This document shows, one piece after another, positions 24,397-33,795 of a stretch of DNA of 59,197 nucleotides (positions within the stretch are counted from its first letter, which is position 1; every line of letters starts with the position of its first letter). The position numbers were made by a program, and so were the translations under genes. The notes beneath the pieces were generated by a model. The model did not search any database, was not told the origin of the DNA, and saw nothing but the letters and a program-made list of their open reading frames with translations. This DNA is from Phenylobacterium sp. (lineage in GTDB: Bacteria; Pseudomonadota; Alphaproteobacteria; Caulobacterales; Caulobacteraceae): the NCBI RefSeq assembly GCF_030697925.1, contig NZ_JAUYOJ010000211.1:1-59197 (forward strand). Reading direction: 5' to 3'.

Positions 24397-25589
24397 ACCG
24401 CCGCGCCAGCCGCGACCATCGCCTCGATCTGCACGGCCGAGTAGCCGAGTTCGGTCAGGACCTCGTGGGTGTGCTGGCCAAGGCCCGGCGAGGCGGGGCG
24501 GCGGTCCAAGTCGGCGCCCGGGAAGCGCGCAGGCGCGGCCGGCGAGCGGAAGGTTCCGCCGTGGCCGTCCTCCACCTCGACGATAGCCCCGGCGGCCTGG
24601 ACCTGCGGGTCCGCCGCGACCTCGGCCGGGGTCTGGACGGGCGCCCAGACCAGGTCGGCGGCGTTGAGCCGGCCGGCGATCTCCTCGAAGTCCAGGGCGC
24701 CGAAGGCCGCGTCGAACTCGGCGACCAGGGCGCGGTTGTTGACCCGGCGCAGCTTGCCCGACGCGAAGCGTTCGTCGGCGGCCAGTTCCGGTCGGCCGCA
24801 GGCCTCCGTGATCAATGCGAAGTCCTTGGACGCGCCGCGCGGGTTGAGCACGAACCAGCGCTCGTCGCGGCTCTTGTAGAAGTTGGCCACCGGATCGAAG
24901 GGGTCGCTGCGCGGCCGGTTGGAGGCGAGCTTGCCCAGGGCCAGTTGCACCGCCAGGTCCGAACTGACCGCATAGACCCCGGTGGCCAGCAGCGAGGTCT
25001 GCACCAGCCGGCCCTCGCCCGACCGTTCACGCTCGTAGAGCGCGGCCAGGATGGCCGAGACGGTCGCCAGCGAGGTCATGTGATCGCCGACACCCGTGCG
25101 CAGGATGTGCGGGTCCTGGCCCTTGGGCGCGTGCATCCGCGCCACCCCGGCCCGCGACCAGAAGGCGGTGACGTCAAAGCCGGGTAGGTGGGCGTCCGGC
25201 CCCTCAAGGCCGTAGCCGGTGACCACGGCATAGACCAGGCGCGGATTGGCCGCGCGCAGGGTCACATCGTCCAACCCGGCGCGCTTCAGCGAGGCCGGCC
25301 GCACATTGGTCAGGAAGACGTCGGCCTCGGCCGCCAGCCGGGCCAGGGCGTCGCGGCCCTCCGGCTTGGAGACGTCCAGGACCACAGCACGCTTGCCTCG
25401 GTTGTCCAGGTCGAAGGTCGGGTTGATCGAGATCTCGCTCTTGGCGTCGGCGAAGACGTGACGCATCGGGTCGCCCTGCGGTCGCTCGACCTTGATCACC
25501 TCCGCGCCCCAGTCGGCCATGACCCCGGCGGCGCCGGGCGCGGCGATGTAGGAGGCGAACTCGACGACCTTCAGACCCTTGAGAACCAC
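24393..25589 (-). CDS. Family III CoA transferase (CaiB/BaiF)
   Basis: 398 residues, typical family length. The N-terminus VLKGLKVVEFASYIAAPGAA, GAEVIKVERPQGD and NRGKRAVVLDV are hallmark segments. The catalytic aspartate is Asp169 in RTGVGDHMTSL, exactly at the position known for formyl-CoA transferase. The enzyme moves CoA between an acyl-CoA and a free acid through an aspartyl-CoA thioester; the acid is unknown. It overlaps the SLT gene 3' to 3' by 4 bp and stands alone. Confidence 0.92.
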   Translation of the reverse strand: MVLKGLKVVEFASYIAAPGAAGVMADWGAEVIKVERPQGDPMRHVFADAKSEISINPTFDLDNRGKRAVVLDVSKPEGRDALARLAAEADVFLTNVRPASLKRAGLDDVTLRAANPRLVYAVVTGYGLEGPDAHLPGFDVTAFWSRAGVARMHAPKGQDPHILRTGVGDHMTSLATVSAILAALYERERSGEGRLVQTSLLATGVYAVSSDLAVQLALGKLASNRPRSDPFDPVANFYKSRDERWFVLNPRGASKDFALITEACGRPELAADERFASGKLRRVNNRALVAEFDAAFGALDFEEIAGRLNAADLVWAPVQTPAEVAADPQVQAAGAIVEVEDGHGGTFRSPAAPARFPGADLDRRPASPGLGQHTHEVLTELGYSAVQIEAMVAAGAAV

Positions 25590-25665
25590 GCATATCCCTC
25601 CCGACCTTTTCGGCCATAGTGACCGCTGGGGGAGGGCGCCTCAAGGGCGCTCGGCCGAGCCGAAC

Positions 25666-27480
25666 TCAGGCGACGACGCGGATCTGCGGCTCGTCGCGTT
25701 CCACGGCGATGGCGTCGGCCACCGCGCGGGCCACCGCCCCGACGCTGACCGGCTTGCGCAGCACCGCATCGGCGCCGGCCTGGGTGCATTCCATGGCCTC
25801 GGCGGCGTCGCCCCCGATCACCGCGACGATCGGAACGTGGCGCATGGGACCGTCCAGGGTGCGGATCGCGGCGATGGCCGCCGGGCCGTCCATGTTGGGC
25901 ATCCGCCCGTCGATCATCAGCAGGTCGAATTCGCAGACCTTTGACAGGTCCACCGCGCGGCGGCCGTCGATGGCGTGCACCACCTGGTGGCCCAGTTGCT
26001 CGATCACCGCGCGGAGCATGGCGGCGTTGAGCGCATCGTCCTCGGCGATCAGCACCCGCAGGGCGTGGCGCTCCACGGCGGCCGGAGCGGCGCCTTCGGG
26101 GGCCTGGCCGTCACGGTCGGGCAGGGCGTTGACGTCGTAGGGCAGTTCGAGCCGGAAGCAGGAGCCGACGCCGACCGCGCTGTGGCCGGTGAGATCGCCG
26201 CCCATCAGCCGCGCGAGCTGGCGCGACAATGACAGGCCGAGCCCCGCGCCGGAGGTGCCGGCGCTGGTCCGTTCGATGCGGTTGAAGGGTTCGAAGGCGC
26301 GCTCCAGCTCGTCGGCGGCCAGTCCCGGACCGGTGTCGGCGATCTCGACAGCCAGGCGTCCCGAGGCCGTCAGTTCGATCCGCGCCTCGACGCGGCCGCG
26401 GACGGTGAACTTGAGCGCGTTGCCCAGCAGGTTGGCGAGGATCTGGCGGGCCCGATGCACGTCGGCGATCGCGGCGCCGCGTTCGGCCATGGCCAGTTCG
26501 GGAGAGACGTGCAGGTTGATCTCCAGTCCCTTGGCCGAGGCGTTGGGCCGGTTGAGCAGCACCAGGTCGCGGATCAGGGCGACCGGATCGAAAGGGCGGG
26601 TGTCCACCGAAAGCCGTCCGGCTTCGGCGGTCTCGGAATCCAGCGTGGTGTTCAGCACCGAGATCAGGTCGTTGGCGGCGTCCAGGGCCGCGGCGAGCTG
26701 TTCGCGCGAGGGAGCCGAGCGCCCATTGTGGCCGACCGCCGCCGACAGCACGTGGGCGACGCCGGTCAGGCCGTTGCGGATCTCGTGGCTCAGCGTGGCC
26801 ACCAGGTCGGACTTGGACCGGGCCAGCTTGTTGGCCGCGTCCACCATCCCGGCGCGGTCGGCGATCAGCGCCTCGCGCTCCACGGCCAGGGCGAACTGGC
26901 TGCGCAAGATGCGATTGACGATGAGGGCGAGCGCCATGGCCAGCGCCACCGCGCCCCAGGCGATATTCGCCAGCTCACGCGTCTCGGCCCTGGAGAAGAG
27001 GAAGAACAGCGGGCCGGCCACCGCGGCAGATCCCAGAATCAGCAGGCTGGGCAACCAGGACGCCGCGAAGAAGATCACCACGATCGCGGCGGCCAAGGAG
27101 ACAAGCAGCAGGGGCTCACGCGCCAGGCCGGCCCCATCGGCGAAGGCCGACATCTGGGCGACGGCGGCGGCCCACAGCAGGCCGCTGAGGATCTGGAGCC
27201 GTCCGCGCAGCGCCAGATTGGTCCGGGCCTCCGGCCGCTTCAGCCAGTTGACCACGGCGTAGAAGGCGCCCCAGGCGGCGGCGAAGATGGCGAAGGTCCC
27301 GCTCATCCAGACCGCGTTCTCGGCATGCGAGCCGGCCCAGACATAGGCCGGTAAGCTGACCGAGAAGACGGCGAGCGCATAGGGGAGGAGCGCGGTCTGG
27401 GCGTCGAGCGCCTGCTGGGTGACCGAGAGCCCGCCGCGGTCCCGAGTTTGCTCGGGGGTCTGCTCGGTCTGGCCAATCAT
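25666..27480 (-). CDS. Membrane hybrid histidine kinase with receiver domain
   Basis: 604 residues from the ATG at 27478-27480; upstream codons in this frame run antisense into the DUF2336 gene and are not coding. Order: five or six transmembrane segments (about 30-190), coiled coil, HisKA with His232 in LSHEIRNGLTG (the usual Thr-Pro is replaced by Asn-Gly), HATPase (NLLGNALKF, ADTGPGLAADE, GAGLGLSLSRQLA), and a receiver with Asp524 (IDGRMPNMDG) and Lys576. The receiver reads VAVIGGDA where the switch Thr of ALTA normally is, so signalling there may be altered. Divergent from a DUF2336 gene; an orphan Hpt protein is 2 kb away. Confidence 0.9.
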   Translation of the reverse strand: MIGQTEQTPEQTRDRGGLSVTQQALDAQTALLPYALAVFSVSLPAYVWAGSHAENAVWMSGTFAIFAAAWGAFYAVVNWLKRPEARTNLALRGRLQILSGLLWAAAVAQMSAFADGAGLAREPLLLVSLAAAIVVIFFAASWLPSLLILGSAAVAGPLFFLFSRAETRELANIAWGAVALAMALALIVNRILRSQFALAVEREALIADRAGMVDAANKLARSKSDLVATLSHEIRNGLTGVAHVLSAAVGHNGRSAPSREQLAAALDAANDLISVLNTTLDSETAEAGRLSVDTRPFDPVALIRDLVLLNRPNASAKGLEINLHVSPELAMAERGAAIADVHRARQILANLLGNALKFTVRGRVEARIELTASGRLAVEIADTGPGLAADELERAFEPFNRIERTSAGTSGAGLGLSLSRQLARLMGGDLTGHSAVGVGSCFRLELPYDVNALPDRDGQAPEGAAPAAVERHALRVLIAEDDALNAAMLRAVIEQLGHQVVHAIDGRRAVDLSKVCEFDLLMIDGRMPNMDGPAAIAAIRTLDGPMRHVPIVAVIGGDAAEAMECTQAGADAVLRKPVSVGAVARAVADAIAVERDEPQIRVVA

Positions 27481-27643
27481 CAAATCGAGCTCCTCGGCGA
27501 CGAACCGCAAGTCTAGCCGCGGCAGGGTTTGCGAGGGGTTTACGTCGCCCGCCAATCCACACCTTCCAGGGCAACCGATCATTAAGCCTAACCGTCCACT
27601 ATGGCGCTCGGAGCCTTCGGTTCCGAGCTGGGGTGAGGCGGAG

Positions 27644-28792
27644 ATGGCGACCACGCGTGCGGCGCTGACGGACGACGATATTCGCACGCTCGTGAAGGGT
27701 GCGACGCCCGACGAGCGCGCCGTCGCCGCGCACCGGCTCTGCCGCTCGATCGAGACCGCGACCCTCTCCAACGAGGAGCGCGCCCAGGCCCATGAAATCC
27801 TGCGGGTGATGGCCGCCGACGCGGCCGAACTGGTGCGCCGCGCCGTGGCCGTGACCCTGAAGAACTCCTCAGTGGTGCCCCGCGACGTCGCCCTGACCCT
27901 GGCCCGCGACGTGGAAAGCGTCGCCCTGCCGATCCTGGGCGCCTCGCCCGCCTTCACCGACGAAGATCTCGCCGAGATCATCCGGCTAGGCGGCCCGGTG
28001 CGCCAGGTGGTGATCGCCAAGCGGCCGCGGGTGTCCCAGGCCGTCACCGCCGCCATCGTCGAGCACGGGGTGGAGCGCGCCGTCGAGGCCGCCTGCGCCA
28101 ACGACAACGCCGACTTCGCCGAACTGACCCTGCAACGGGTGATCGAGCGCTTCGAGCAGTCCGAGCGGGTTTTGGCGGCGGTCGCCTATCGCGACGCCCT
28201 GCCGGTCTCGGTGACCGAGCGGCTGATCGACATGGTCGGCGACGCGGTTCGTGACCACCTGCTGAACCACCACGCGGTCTCGCCGGAACTGGCCCTGCAG
28301 ATCGTCATGGGCGCCAAGGAGCGCGCGACCATCGACCTGGTCGACCAGGCCGGCCGCACTAGCGACGTGAGGGCCTTCGTCGCGCACCTGAACAAGAACC
28401 AGCGCCTGTCGGCCTCGCTGCTGCTGCGGGGCATGGCGCACGGCCACATGACCTTCCTGGAATGGGGCCTGGCCGAACTGGCCGGGGTGCCGCATCACCG
28501 CACCTGGCTGATGATCCACGACGCCGGCCCGCTGGGCCTGCGGGCGATTTACGAGCGGGCCGGCCTGCCGGCGCGGCTCTATCCGGCGTTCCGCTCGGGC
28601 GTGGACACCTTCCATTCCATGGAGTTCGACGGCGGCGCGCGCGATCGCGAGCGCTTCCAGGAGAAGATGCTGCAGCGGTTCCTGACCCAGCCGACCGCCG
28701 CATCGCGCGAGGATGTGGACTACCTCCTGGAGAAGATGGACCGCATCTCCAGCGAAACGCGCAAGTCGTTCCGCGCCGAACAGAGCGCCTGA
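27644..28792 (+). CDS. DUF2336 domain protein (first of two)
   Basis: 382 residues from the ATG at 27644 (AGGCGGAG just upstream). It is built of repeated helical segments in a HEAT-like way (for example TLARDVESVALPILGASPAF and VIERFEQSERVLAAVAYRDA), which is the DUF2336 pattern found in alphaproteobacteria. No function is assigned to the family; no signal peptide or membrane span. It is divergent from the hybrid kinase at 25666-27480 and upstream of a NUDIX gene. A second DUF2336 gene lies at 31032-32153. Confidence 0.85.
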   Translation: MATTRAALTDDDIRTLVKGATPDERAVAAHRLCRSIETATLSNEERAQAHEILRVMAADAAELVRRAVAVTLKNSSVVPRDVALTLARDVESVALPILGASPAFTDEDLAEIIRLGGPVRQVVIAKRPRVSQAVTAAIVEHGVERAVEAACANDNADFAELTLQRVIERFEQSERVLAAVAYRDALPVSVTERLIDMVGDAVRDHLLNHHAVSPELALQIVMGAKERATIDLVDQAGRTSDVRAFVAHLNKNQRLSASLLLRGMAHGHMTFLEWGLAELAGVPHHRTWLMIHDAGPLGLRAIYERAGLPARLYPAFRSGVDTFHSMEFDGGARDRERFQEKMLQRFLTQPTAASREDVDYLLEKMDRISSETRKSFRAEQSA

Positions 28793-28840
28793 CCTAGGGT
28801 CAGGCTTGCGTGGCCGCGCCGGGGCTTTCAAGCTGGCGCC

Positions 28841-29611
28841 ATGACCCAGGACATCAAGCCCGCCGCCACCATCCTGCTGCTGCGCGACGATCCGACCTTC
28901 GAAGTGCTGATGGTCAAGCGCCACCACCAGATCGATTTCGCCTCCGGCGCCCTGGTGTTCCCAGGCGGCAAGAGCCATGCGGGCGATCATGATCCGGCCT
29001 GGGCGAACCACGTCCTGGGCTGGGACGACTTCGACGCCGACCAGCGGGGCCTGCGGATCGCGGCCATCCGCGAGGTGTTCGAGGAGGCCGGCATCCTGTT
29101 CGGCGCGCGGCTGGACGGATCGCCGATCGGCGGCGAGGCCTGTCCGATGGACGTGCGCCGCGCCGTGGATAAGGGCGAGACCGCCTTCCTGGATGTGGTG
29201 AAGGACCTGGGCGTGCGTCTCGACCTCAACGCGCTCACCGTCTTCGCCCGCTGGATCACGCCGCCGCTGACGCCGAAGCGGTTCGACACCTGGTTCTATG
29301 TGGCCGACGCCCCGGCCGATCAACTCGCCGCCTGCGACGGACACGAAACCGTCGACGCCGAGTGGATCGAGCCCAAGGAGGTGCTGCGCCTGGCCGCGGC
29401 CGGGGAGCGCAAGGTGATCTTCCCGACGCGGATGAACGTCCAGCTGCTGGCCGAGGCCGGCAGCGCCAGCGACTGCATCGCCCGGGCGGTCGGTCGCACC
29501 CTGGTCACTGTCGAGCCGCAGATTCAGGACGGGCCGGGCGGCAAGGTGCTGGTCTTGCCGCCGGACGCCGGCTACGGCGTGGTGGCCGAGCCGCTCGCCA
29601 ACGTGATGTGA
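28841..29611 (+). CDS. NUDIX hydrolase
   Basis: 256 residues. The Nudix box is split by an insertion: GALVFPGGKS at about 36-45, then, after about 27 residues, IAAIREVFEEAGILFG with the metal-binding R-E-x-x-E-E. This long-loop form is typical of NUDT7/NUDT19-like enzymes that act on CoA derivatives or large nucleotides. It follows the DUF2336 gene by 48 bp on the same strand. Substrate unknown. Confidence 0.9.
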   Translation: MTQDIKPAATILLLRDDPTFEVLMVKRHHQIDFASGALVFPGGKSHAGDHDPAWANHVLGWDDFDADQRGLRIAAIREVFEEAGILFGARLDGSPIGGEACPMDVRRAVDKGETAFLDVVKDLGVRLDLNALTVFARWITPPLTPKRFDTWFYVADAPADQLAACDGHETVDAEWIEPKEVLRLAAAGERKVIFPTRMNVQLLAEAGSASDCIARAVGRTLVTVEPQIQDGPGGKVLVLPPDAGYGVVAEPLANVM

Positions 29612-29630
29612 GGCGGTAGCTTCGGAGTCG

Positions 29631-30113
29631 TTAGGCGCCGGTCTCGATGACCTTGCGTTCCAGTTCCTCGATGAGGATCTTCCCCACCGGATGCTCGTCG
29701 GTCTTGATGTCGTCGCGGACGGCGGCCTTGATCGCGTCGATATGGGCGTCGACCAGCGGCATGGAGACGGTCAGGCGCTTGTCCTTGTCGTCGATCAGCC
29801 GGCAGAGCGAGGCGCCGATCCGGGTGATCAGCGGGAATTCGTAGGTCGTTCCCAGGCCCTTGAGGTCGTGGGCGCGGAGATAGAGCGTCTCCATGGTCTC
29901 GGGGGAGACGCCTTGGGCGCGCACGGTCTGGCGCGCGGCGTCCAGCTTGACCACCTCGTCGGCGAGCCATTGCGAGAAGTTCCCCGACAGGCTCTTCAGC
30001 GCGGCCTCGGCCTTGGCGATGGCGCTGGGATCGATCGCGCCGAAGCGACCGCCAACCTTGAGTCGAAGATTTGTGGGGGCGGGAATGACCTGGCCCGGAT
30101 TCTGCTGGCTCAC
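29631..30113 (-). CDS. Hpt-domain phosphotransfer protein
   Basis: 160 residues. The phosphotransfer motif is LRAHDLKGLGTTYEF with phospho-acceptor His82, Lys85 and Gly86, inside a helical segment consistent with the four-helix Hpt bundle (about 30-140). It is a stand-alone Hpt rather than a ChpT-like dimer. Two hybrid kinases in the window (11689-14118 and 25666-27480) end in receivers and would need such a protein to pass phosphate on; the nearer one is 2 kb away. Its output regulator is not in the window. Confidence 0.85.
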   Translation of the reverse strand: MSQQNPGQVIPAPTNLRLKVGGRFGAIDPSAIAKAEAALKSLSGNFSQWLADEVVKLDAARQTVRAQGVSPETMETLYLRAHDLKGLGTTYEFPLITRIGASLCRLIDDKDKRLTVSMPLVDAHIDAIKAAVRDDIKTDEHPVGKILIEELERKVIETGA

Positions 30114-30189
30114 GAGGCGCCTCCTAAATAGTCGTCAACAGACTAAGGCGCATCCGTTAACAACGAATGGAGTGTAAATCTGATTGATA

Positions 30190-30972
30190 TCAAACGGAAA
30201 ATTGCTCCGCCAACACCCGCTCTTCCAGGCTGCGGCCGGCGTCGAACAGCATATGCAGAGCGACGTCGCGATCCTCGGCGATATGGACCTCCAGGACGTC
30301 GCGGACCTCGAAATTGTCAGCCACGGCGCTCACTGGGCGCTTGTCTGCCTCCATGATCTCGAACTTGACCCGCGCGGTGTGGGCCAGCAGCGCGCCACGC
30401 CAGCGGCGCGGGCGGAAGGCGCTGATCGGTGTCAGCGCCAGGACGCGGGCGTCGAGCGGGATGATCGGGCCGTGGGCCGAGAGGTTGTAGGCGGTCGAGC
30501 CGGCCGGGGTGGACACCAGGGCTCCGTCGCAGGACAGTTCGCCCAGCCGAACCTTGCCGTCGATGGAAATGCGCAGCTTTGCGGTCTGCCGGGTCTGGCG
30601 CAGCAGGCTGACCTCATTGATCGCCACGGCACGGTGCTCGCGATGGTGGGCGTCGATGGCCACCATCTGCAGGGGGTGGATGACGGCGCGCTCGGCGGCG
30701 TTGATCCGCTCCAGCAGGGCGTCCTCGCTGTACTCGTTCATCAGGAAGCCGACGGAGCCGCGGTTCATGCCGTAGATCGGCCGGTCGCCCGTCAGGTTCT
30801 CGTGCAGGGTCTCCAGCATGAAGCCGTCGCCGCCCAGGGCCACGATCGCCTGGGCGTCGGCGGGGGACGCCTGGCCATAGCGGGCGATCAGCGCGGCGCA
30901 CGCCTCCTGGGCCTCGGGCCGGTCGCTGGCGGTGAAGGCCAGGCGGGTGACGAAAGGCTCGGGTTTGAACAT
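30190..30972 (-). CDS. nadK: NAD kinase
   Basis: 260 residues, cytoplasmic. The GGDG motif with catalytic Asp49 ([11 protein letters not shown]), [12 protein letters not shown], the NE-containing [10 protein letters not shown] and [20 protein letters not shown], all hallmarks of bacterial NAD kinase, which makes NADP from NAD and ATP. Lies between the Hpt gene (76 bp downstream) and the second DUF2336 gene (59 bp upstream) on the same strand. The start ATG is at 30970-30972. Confidence 0.95.
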   Translation of the reverse strand: MFKPEPFVTRLAFTASDRPEAQEACAALIARYGQASPADAQAIVALGGDGFMLETLHENLTGDRPIYGMNRGSVGFLMNEYSEDALLERINAAERAVIHPLQMVAIDAHHREHRAVAINEVSLLRQTRQTAKLRISIDGKVRLGELSCDGALVSTPAGSTAYNLSAHGPIIPLDARVLALTPISAFRPRRWRGALLAHTARVKFEIMEADKRPVSAVADNFEVRDVLEVHIAEDRDVALHMLFDAGRSLEERVLAEQFSV

Positions 30973-31031
30973 CGGCGGTCAAAAGCTCCTGGATCGCCCA
31001 TTCCGTCAACCAGGGTCGTAAACTAGGAGCG

Positions 31032-32153
31032 TCACCGCGGCGTGACCGCCCGGCGGAAGGCGGCGCCGGCGATGTCCGCGCCCAGGGGCCCGAAGGCGCC
31101 TCCGGCCCGGCGCGCGGCCTCGTCCCCGCCGCCGGGACGCCCGCCGTTCAGATTGCGGACCAGCTCCAGGATGGTCGGGAAGACGCTGCGGTCGATGTCG
31201 ACCGAGGCGCAGGCCAGGGCCAGCAGCTCGGGCCGGTCGGAGTTCAGCGCCCGCCGCACCTGGGTCAGGTCGAAGCGCCCCAGGGTCGCCAGGCCGCCGA
31301 CGAACAGCGACAGCTTGCCGTCCTGCAGGGCGCGCAACAGGTAGCCGGGACGCAGCTGGCCGGCGGAGTTGAGCTTGGCCAGAAGCTGTTCCTCCATCTC
31401 CTCGCGTTCGCCCTCGCGACGGACGACGAGTTCGCCGGTCGGCGGCGCCAGGCCGCCGTGGGCCTCGCGGACGGCGGCCCCGAGCGCCGCGTCCAGGGCC
31501 GCGCCGTCCAGGCGGAAGCGCGCGACCAGGGCCTGGCGCATGGACTGGCCGACCCAGATATAGAGCTGCCGCGCCAGATCGTCGGTGAGGGCCGGGTGAT
31601 GCGAGAGCGGGGCGCGCAGGGCGACGATCCGCTCGGAGGCGGTGACCAGCCGGCTCATGTCGTGGGCGTTGACCTGGGCGGTGAAATTGCCGGCCAGCGC
31701 GGTCAGCACCGCCGGTTCCTGCTGCTGCAGGATGGCGGCGACCACCGGCGGGCCCAGGTTGGGACGCCGCGCCACCTCGATCTGGTGCTCGATGGTGGCC
31801 TCGACCAGCAGCCGGACCAGATCGTGGTCCTTGAGCACCGGGCTGCCGGCGATGATCGGACGGGCGATCTCGATGTCGTCCAGGGCCAGGACGTTGACCA
31901 GGGCCACGGGCGCCCAGTCGGCGCCGGCCAGCTTCTCCGCCAGGCGCGCGCGGATATCGCGCTCGGCCTCGACCACCAGGCTCATGAAGATGGAGTTGAG
32001 CAGGGCCTGGATCGGCGGCGCCTTCATCACCGCCTGGGCGCCTTCGCCCGCGTCGCACAGATCGACGATGGCCAGCAGCAGGCGTTCGCGGTCGGCAGGC
32101 GCCTTGCTCTTGGCCAGGCCCAAAATCTCGTCGGCTTTCGCGGCCACGCTCAA
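31032..32153 (-). CDS. DUF2336 domain protein (second copy)
   Basis: 373 residues from a TTG start (32151-32153) preceded by GGGAG on the minus strand. Same overall plan as the DUF2336 protein at 27644-28792 (helical repeats, for example ILGLAKSKAPADRERLLLAI and MSRLVTASERIVALRAPLSH), but with low identity, so an old duplication. The C-terminal 40 residues are Gly/Ala/Arg-rich and probably flexible. Function unknown. Presence of two copies flanking NUDIX, Hpt and NAD kinase genes is the only context. Confidence 0.82.
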   Translation of the reverse strand: MSVAAKADEILGLAKSKAPADRERLLLAIVDLCDAGEGAQAVMKAPPIQALLNSIFMSLVVEAERDIRARLAEKLAGADWAPVALVNVLALDDIEIARPIIAGSPVLKDHDLVRLLVEATIEHQIEVARRPNLGPPVVAAILQQQEPAVLTALAGNFTAQVNAHDMSRLVTASERIVALRAPLSHHPALTDDLARQLYIWVGQSMRQALVARFRLDGAALDAALGAAVREAHGGLAPPTGELVVRREGEREEMEEQLLAKLNSAGQLRPGYLLRALQDGKLSLFVGGLATLGRFDLTQVRRALNSDRPELLALACASVDIDRSVFPTILELVRNLNGGRPGGGDEAARRAGGAFGPLGADIAGAAFRRAVTPR

Positions 32154-32232
32154 ACTCGGAACTCCCGGCGCCCAAGCTGGCGAATCTGCTGAGGCTGAAT
32201 GAAAACATGGTTAGAAGGCTCTGACCATGAAA

Positions 32233-32246
32233 GGCCCTTAAGGGCC
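32233..32246. promoter_or_regulatory. 14-bp perfect palindrome upstream of glpK
   Basis: GGCCCTTAAGGGCC is a perfect inverted repeat 27 bp before the glycerol kinase start codon. It could be an operator or a small hairpin in the leader. No known consensus is recognised. Confidence 0.35.
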
Positions 32247-32273
32247 GTGGGCGCCTGAGGGAGCGATACGAGG

Positions 32274-33770
32274 ATGGCCGATCCGCTGATCTTGGCCCTG
32301 GACCAGGGCACGACCTCGACCCGCGCCATACTGTTCGACGCCAAGGGTGCGCCCCTGGCCGACGCCGGGCGCCCGCTGCAGCAGTTCTATCCCGAGGACG
32401 GCTGGGTCGAGCACGATGCCGAGCAGATCTTCGAGACCTGTGTGGAGGTGCTGCGCGAGGCGGTGGAGAAGGCCGGACGGTCGATGTCCGAGGTCACCGC
32501 CATCGGCGTCACCAACCAGCGCGAGACGGTGGTCATCTGGGACAAGGCCACGGGCAAGCCGATCCACAAGGCCATCGTCTGGCAGGACCGCCGCACGGCT
32601 CCCACCTGCGAGCGGCTGCGCGCCGCGGGGCTGGAGCCGAAGGTCACGAGCATCACCGGCCTGCTGCTGGACCCCTATTTCTCGGGCACCAAGATCGCCT
32701 GGCTGCTGGGCGAAGTTCCGGGCGCCCGGGCCCGCGCCCAGGCCGGCGAGCTGCTGGTCGGCACCATGGACACCTGGGTGATCTGGAAGCTGACCGGCGG
32801 GGCGGTCCACGCCACCGACGCCACCAACGCCTCGCGCACCCTGTTGTTCGATCTAAGGGCCCAGGCCTGGTCGACCGAGATGCTGGACATGCTGGACGTG
32901 CCCGCGGCCCTGCTGCCCAAGGTGCTGGACTGCGCCGACGACTACGGGACGACTCTGCCGGACCTGCTGGGCGCGGCGGTTCCCATCCGAGGGGTGGCCG
33001 GCGACCAGCAGGCGGCGCTGATGGGGCAGGGCTGCATTCGGGCCGGGGAGATGAAGGCCACCTACGGCACCGGCTGCTTCATGCTGGTCAACACTGGAGA
33101 GCACCTGGCGCCATCGCGCTCGCGGCTGCTGACCACCGTGGCCGCGCGGCTGAACAGCCGGGCGACCTACGCTCTGGAAGGCTCGATTTTCATCGCCGGC
33201 GCGGCCCTGCAATGGGTGAACGAGGGCCTGGGCGTGGCGGGCGGCGGCTCCGGGGCCGAGGCCCTGGCCCAGACCGCCAAGCCCGACCACGGCGTGGTCC
33301 TGGTCCCGGCCTTCACCGGACTGGGCGCGCCCTGGTGGGACGCCGGCGCGCGCGGTGCGATCTTCGGCCTGACGCGGGACTCCGGCCTGGCCGAGATCGC
33401 CGAGGCCGCCTTCGACGCCTGCGCCCTGCAGACCCGTGACCTGATCGAGGCCATGCGGGCCGACGCGCCCGGCGCCTTCGGCGCCCAGGTCGAGCTGCGG
33501 ATCGACGGCGGCATGGCGCGCAGCAAGTGGTTCAGCCAGCGCCTGGCCGACCTGACCGGGGTGGCGGTGGGCCGGGTCAGCTTCCAGGAGATGACCGCTC
33601 TGGGCGCGGCCCTGTTCGCGGGCATCGGGGCCGGGATCTACGCCGACGCCGAGGAGGCCACCGCCGCCCGGGCCAAGACCGAGCGCTTCGAACCCGGGCT
33701 GGACGGCCACGGCCGCGAGCAGGCCTATGCCCGCTGGCTGGACGCGGTGGCGCGGGTGCGGACGGGCTGA
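32274..33770 (+). CDS. glpK: Glycerol kinase
   Basis: 498 residues, the normal length for GlpK. LALDQGTTSTRAILFD is the FGGY N-terminal ATP-binding signature; GWVEHDAEQIFE, TNQRETVVIWD, KPIHKAIVWQDRRT and YGTGCFMLVNTG are GlpK-type segments; the FGGY signature 2 region is RIDGGMARSKWFSQRLADLT. It phosphorylates glycerol to sn-glycerol-3-phosphate in the cytoplasm. No glpF, glpD or glpR is adjacent; the gene is divergent from DUF2336 and appears monocistronic. Confidence 0.94.
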   Translation: MADPLILALDQGTTSTRAILFDAKGAPLADAGRPLQQFYPEDGWVEHDAEQIFETCVEVLREAVEKAGRSMSEVTAIGVTNQRETVVIWDKATGKPIHKAIVWQDRRTAPTCERLRAAGLEPKVTSITGLLLDPYFSGTKIAWLLGEVPGARARAQAGELLVGTMDTWVIWKLTGGAVHATDATNASRTLLFDLRAQAWSTEMLDMLDVPAALLPKVLDCADDYGTTLPDLLGAAVPIRGVAGDQQAALMGQGCIRAGEMKATYGTGCFMLVNTGEHLAPSRSRLLTTVAARLNSRATYALEGSIFIAGAALQWVNEGLGVAGGGSGAEALAQTAKPDHGVVLVPAFTGLGAPWWDAGARGAIFGLTRDSGLAEIAEAAFDACALQTRDLIEAMRADAPGAFGAQVELRIDGGMARSKWFSQRLADLTGVAVGRVSFQEMTALGAALFAGIGAGIYADAEEATAARAKTERFEPGLDGHGREQAYARWLDAVARVRTG

Positions 33771-33795
33771 GATCGGGAACCGTCCGCCCAGGCCG

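Noticed and set aside
27986..29344. 452-residue open frame on the minus strand
   Set aside because: Antisense to the DUF2336 and NUDIX genes, no motif, low-complexity composition.
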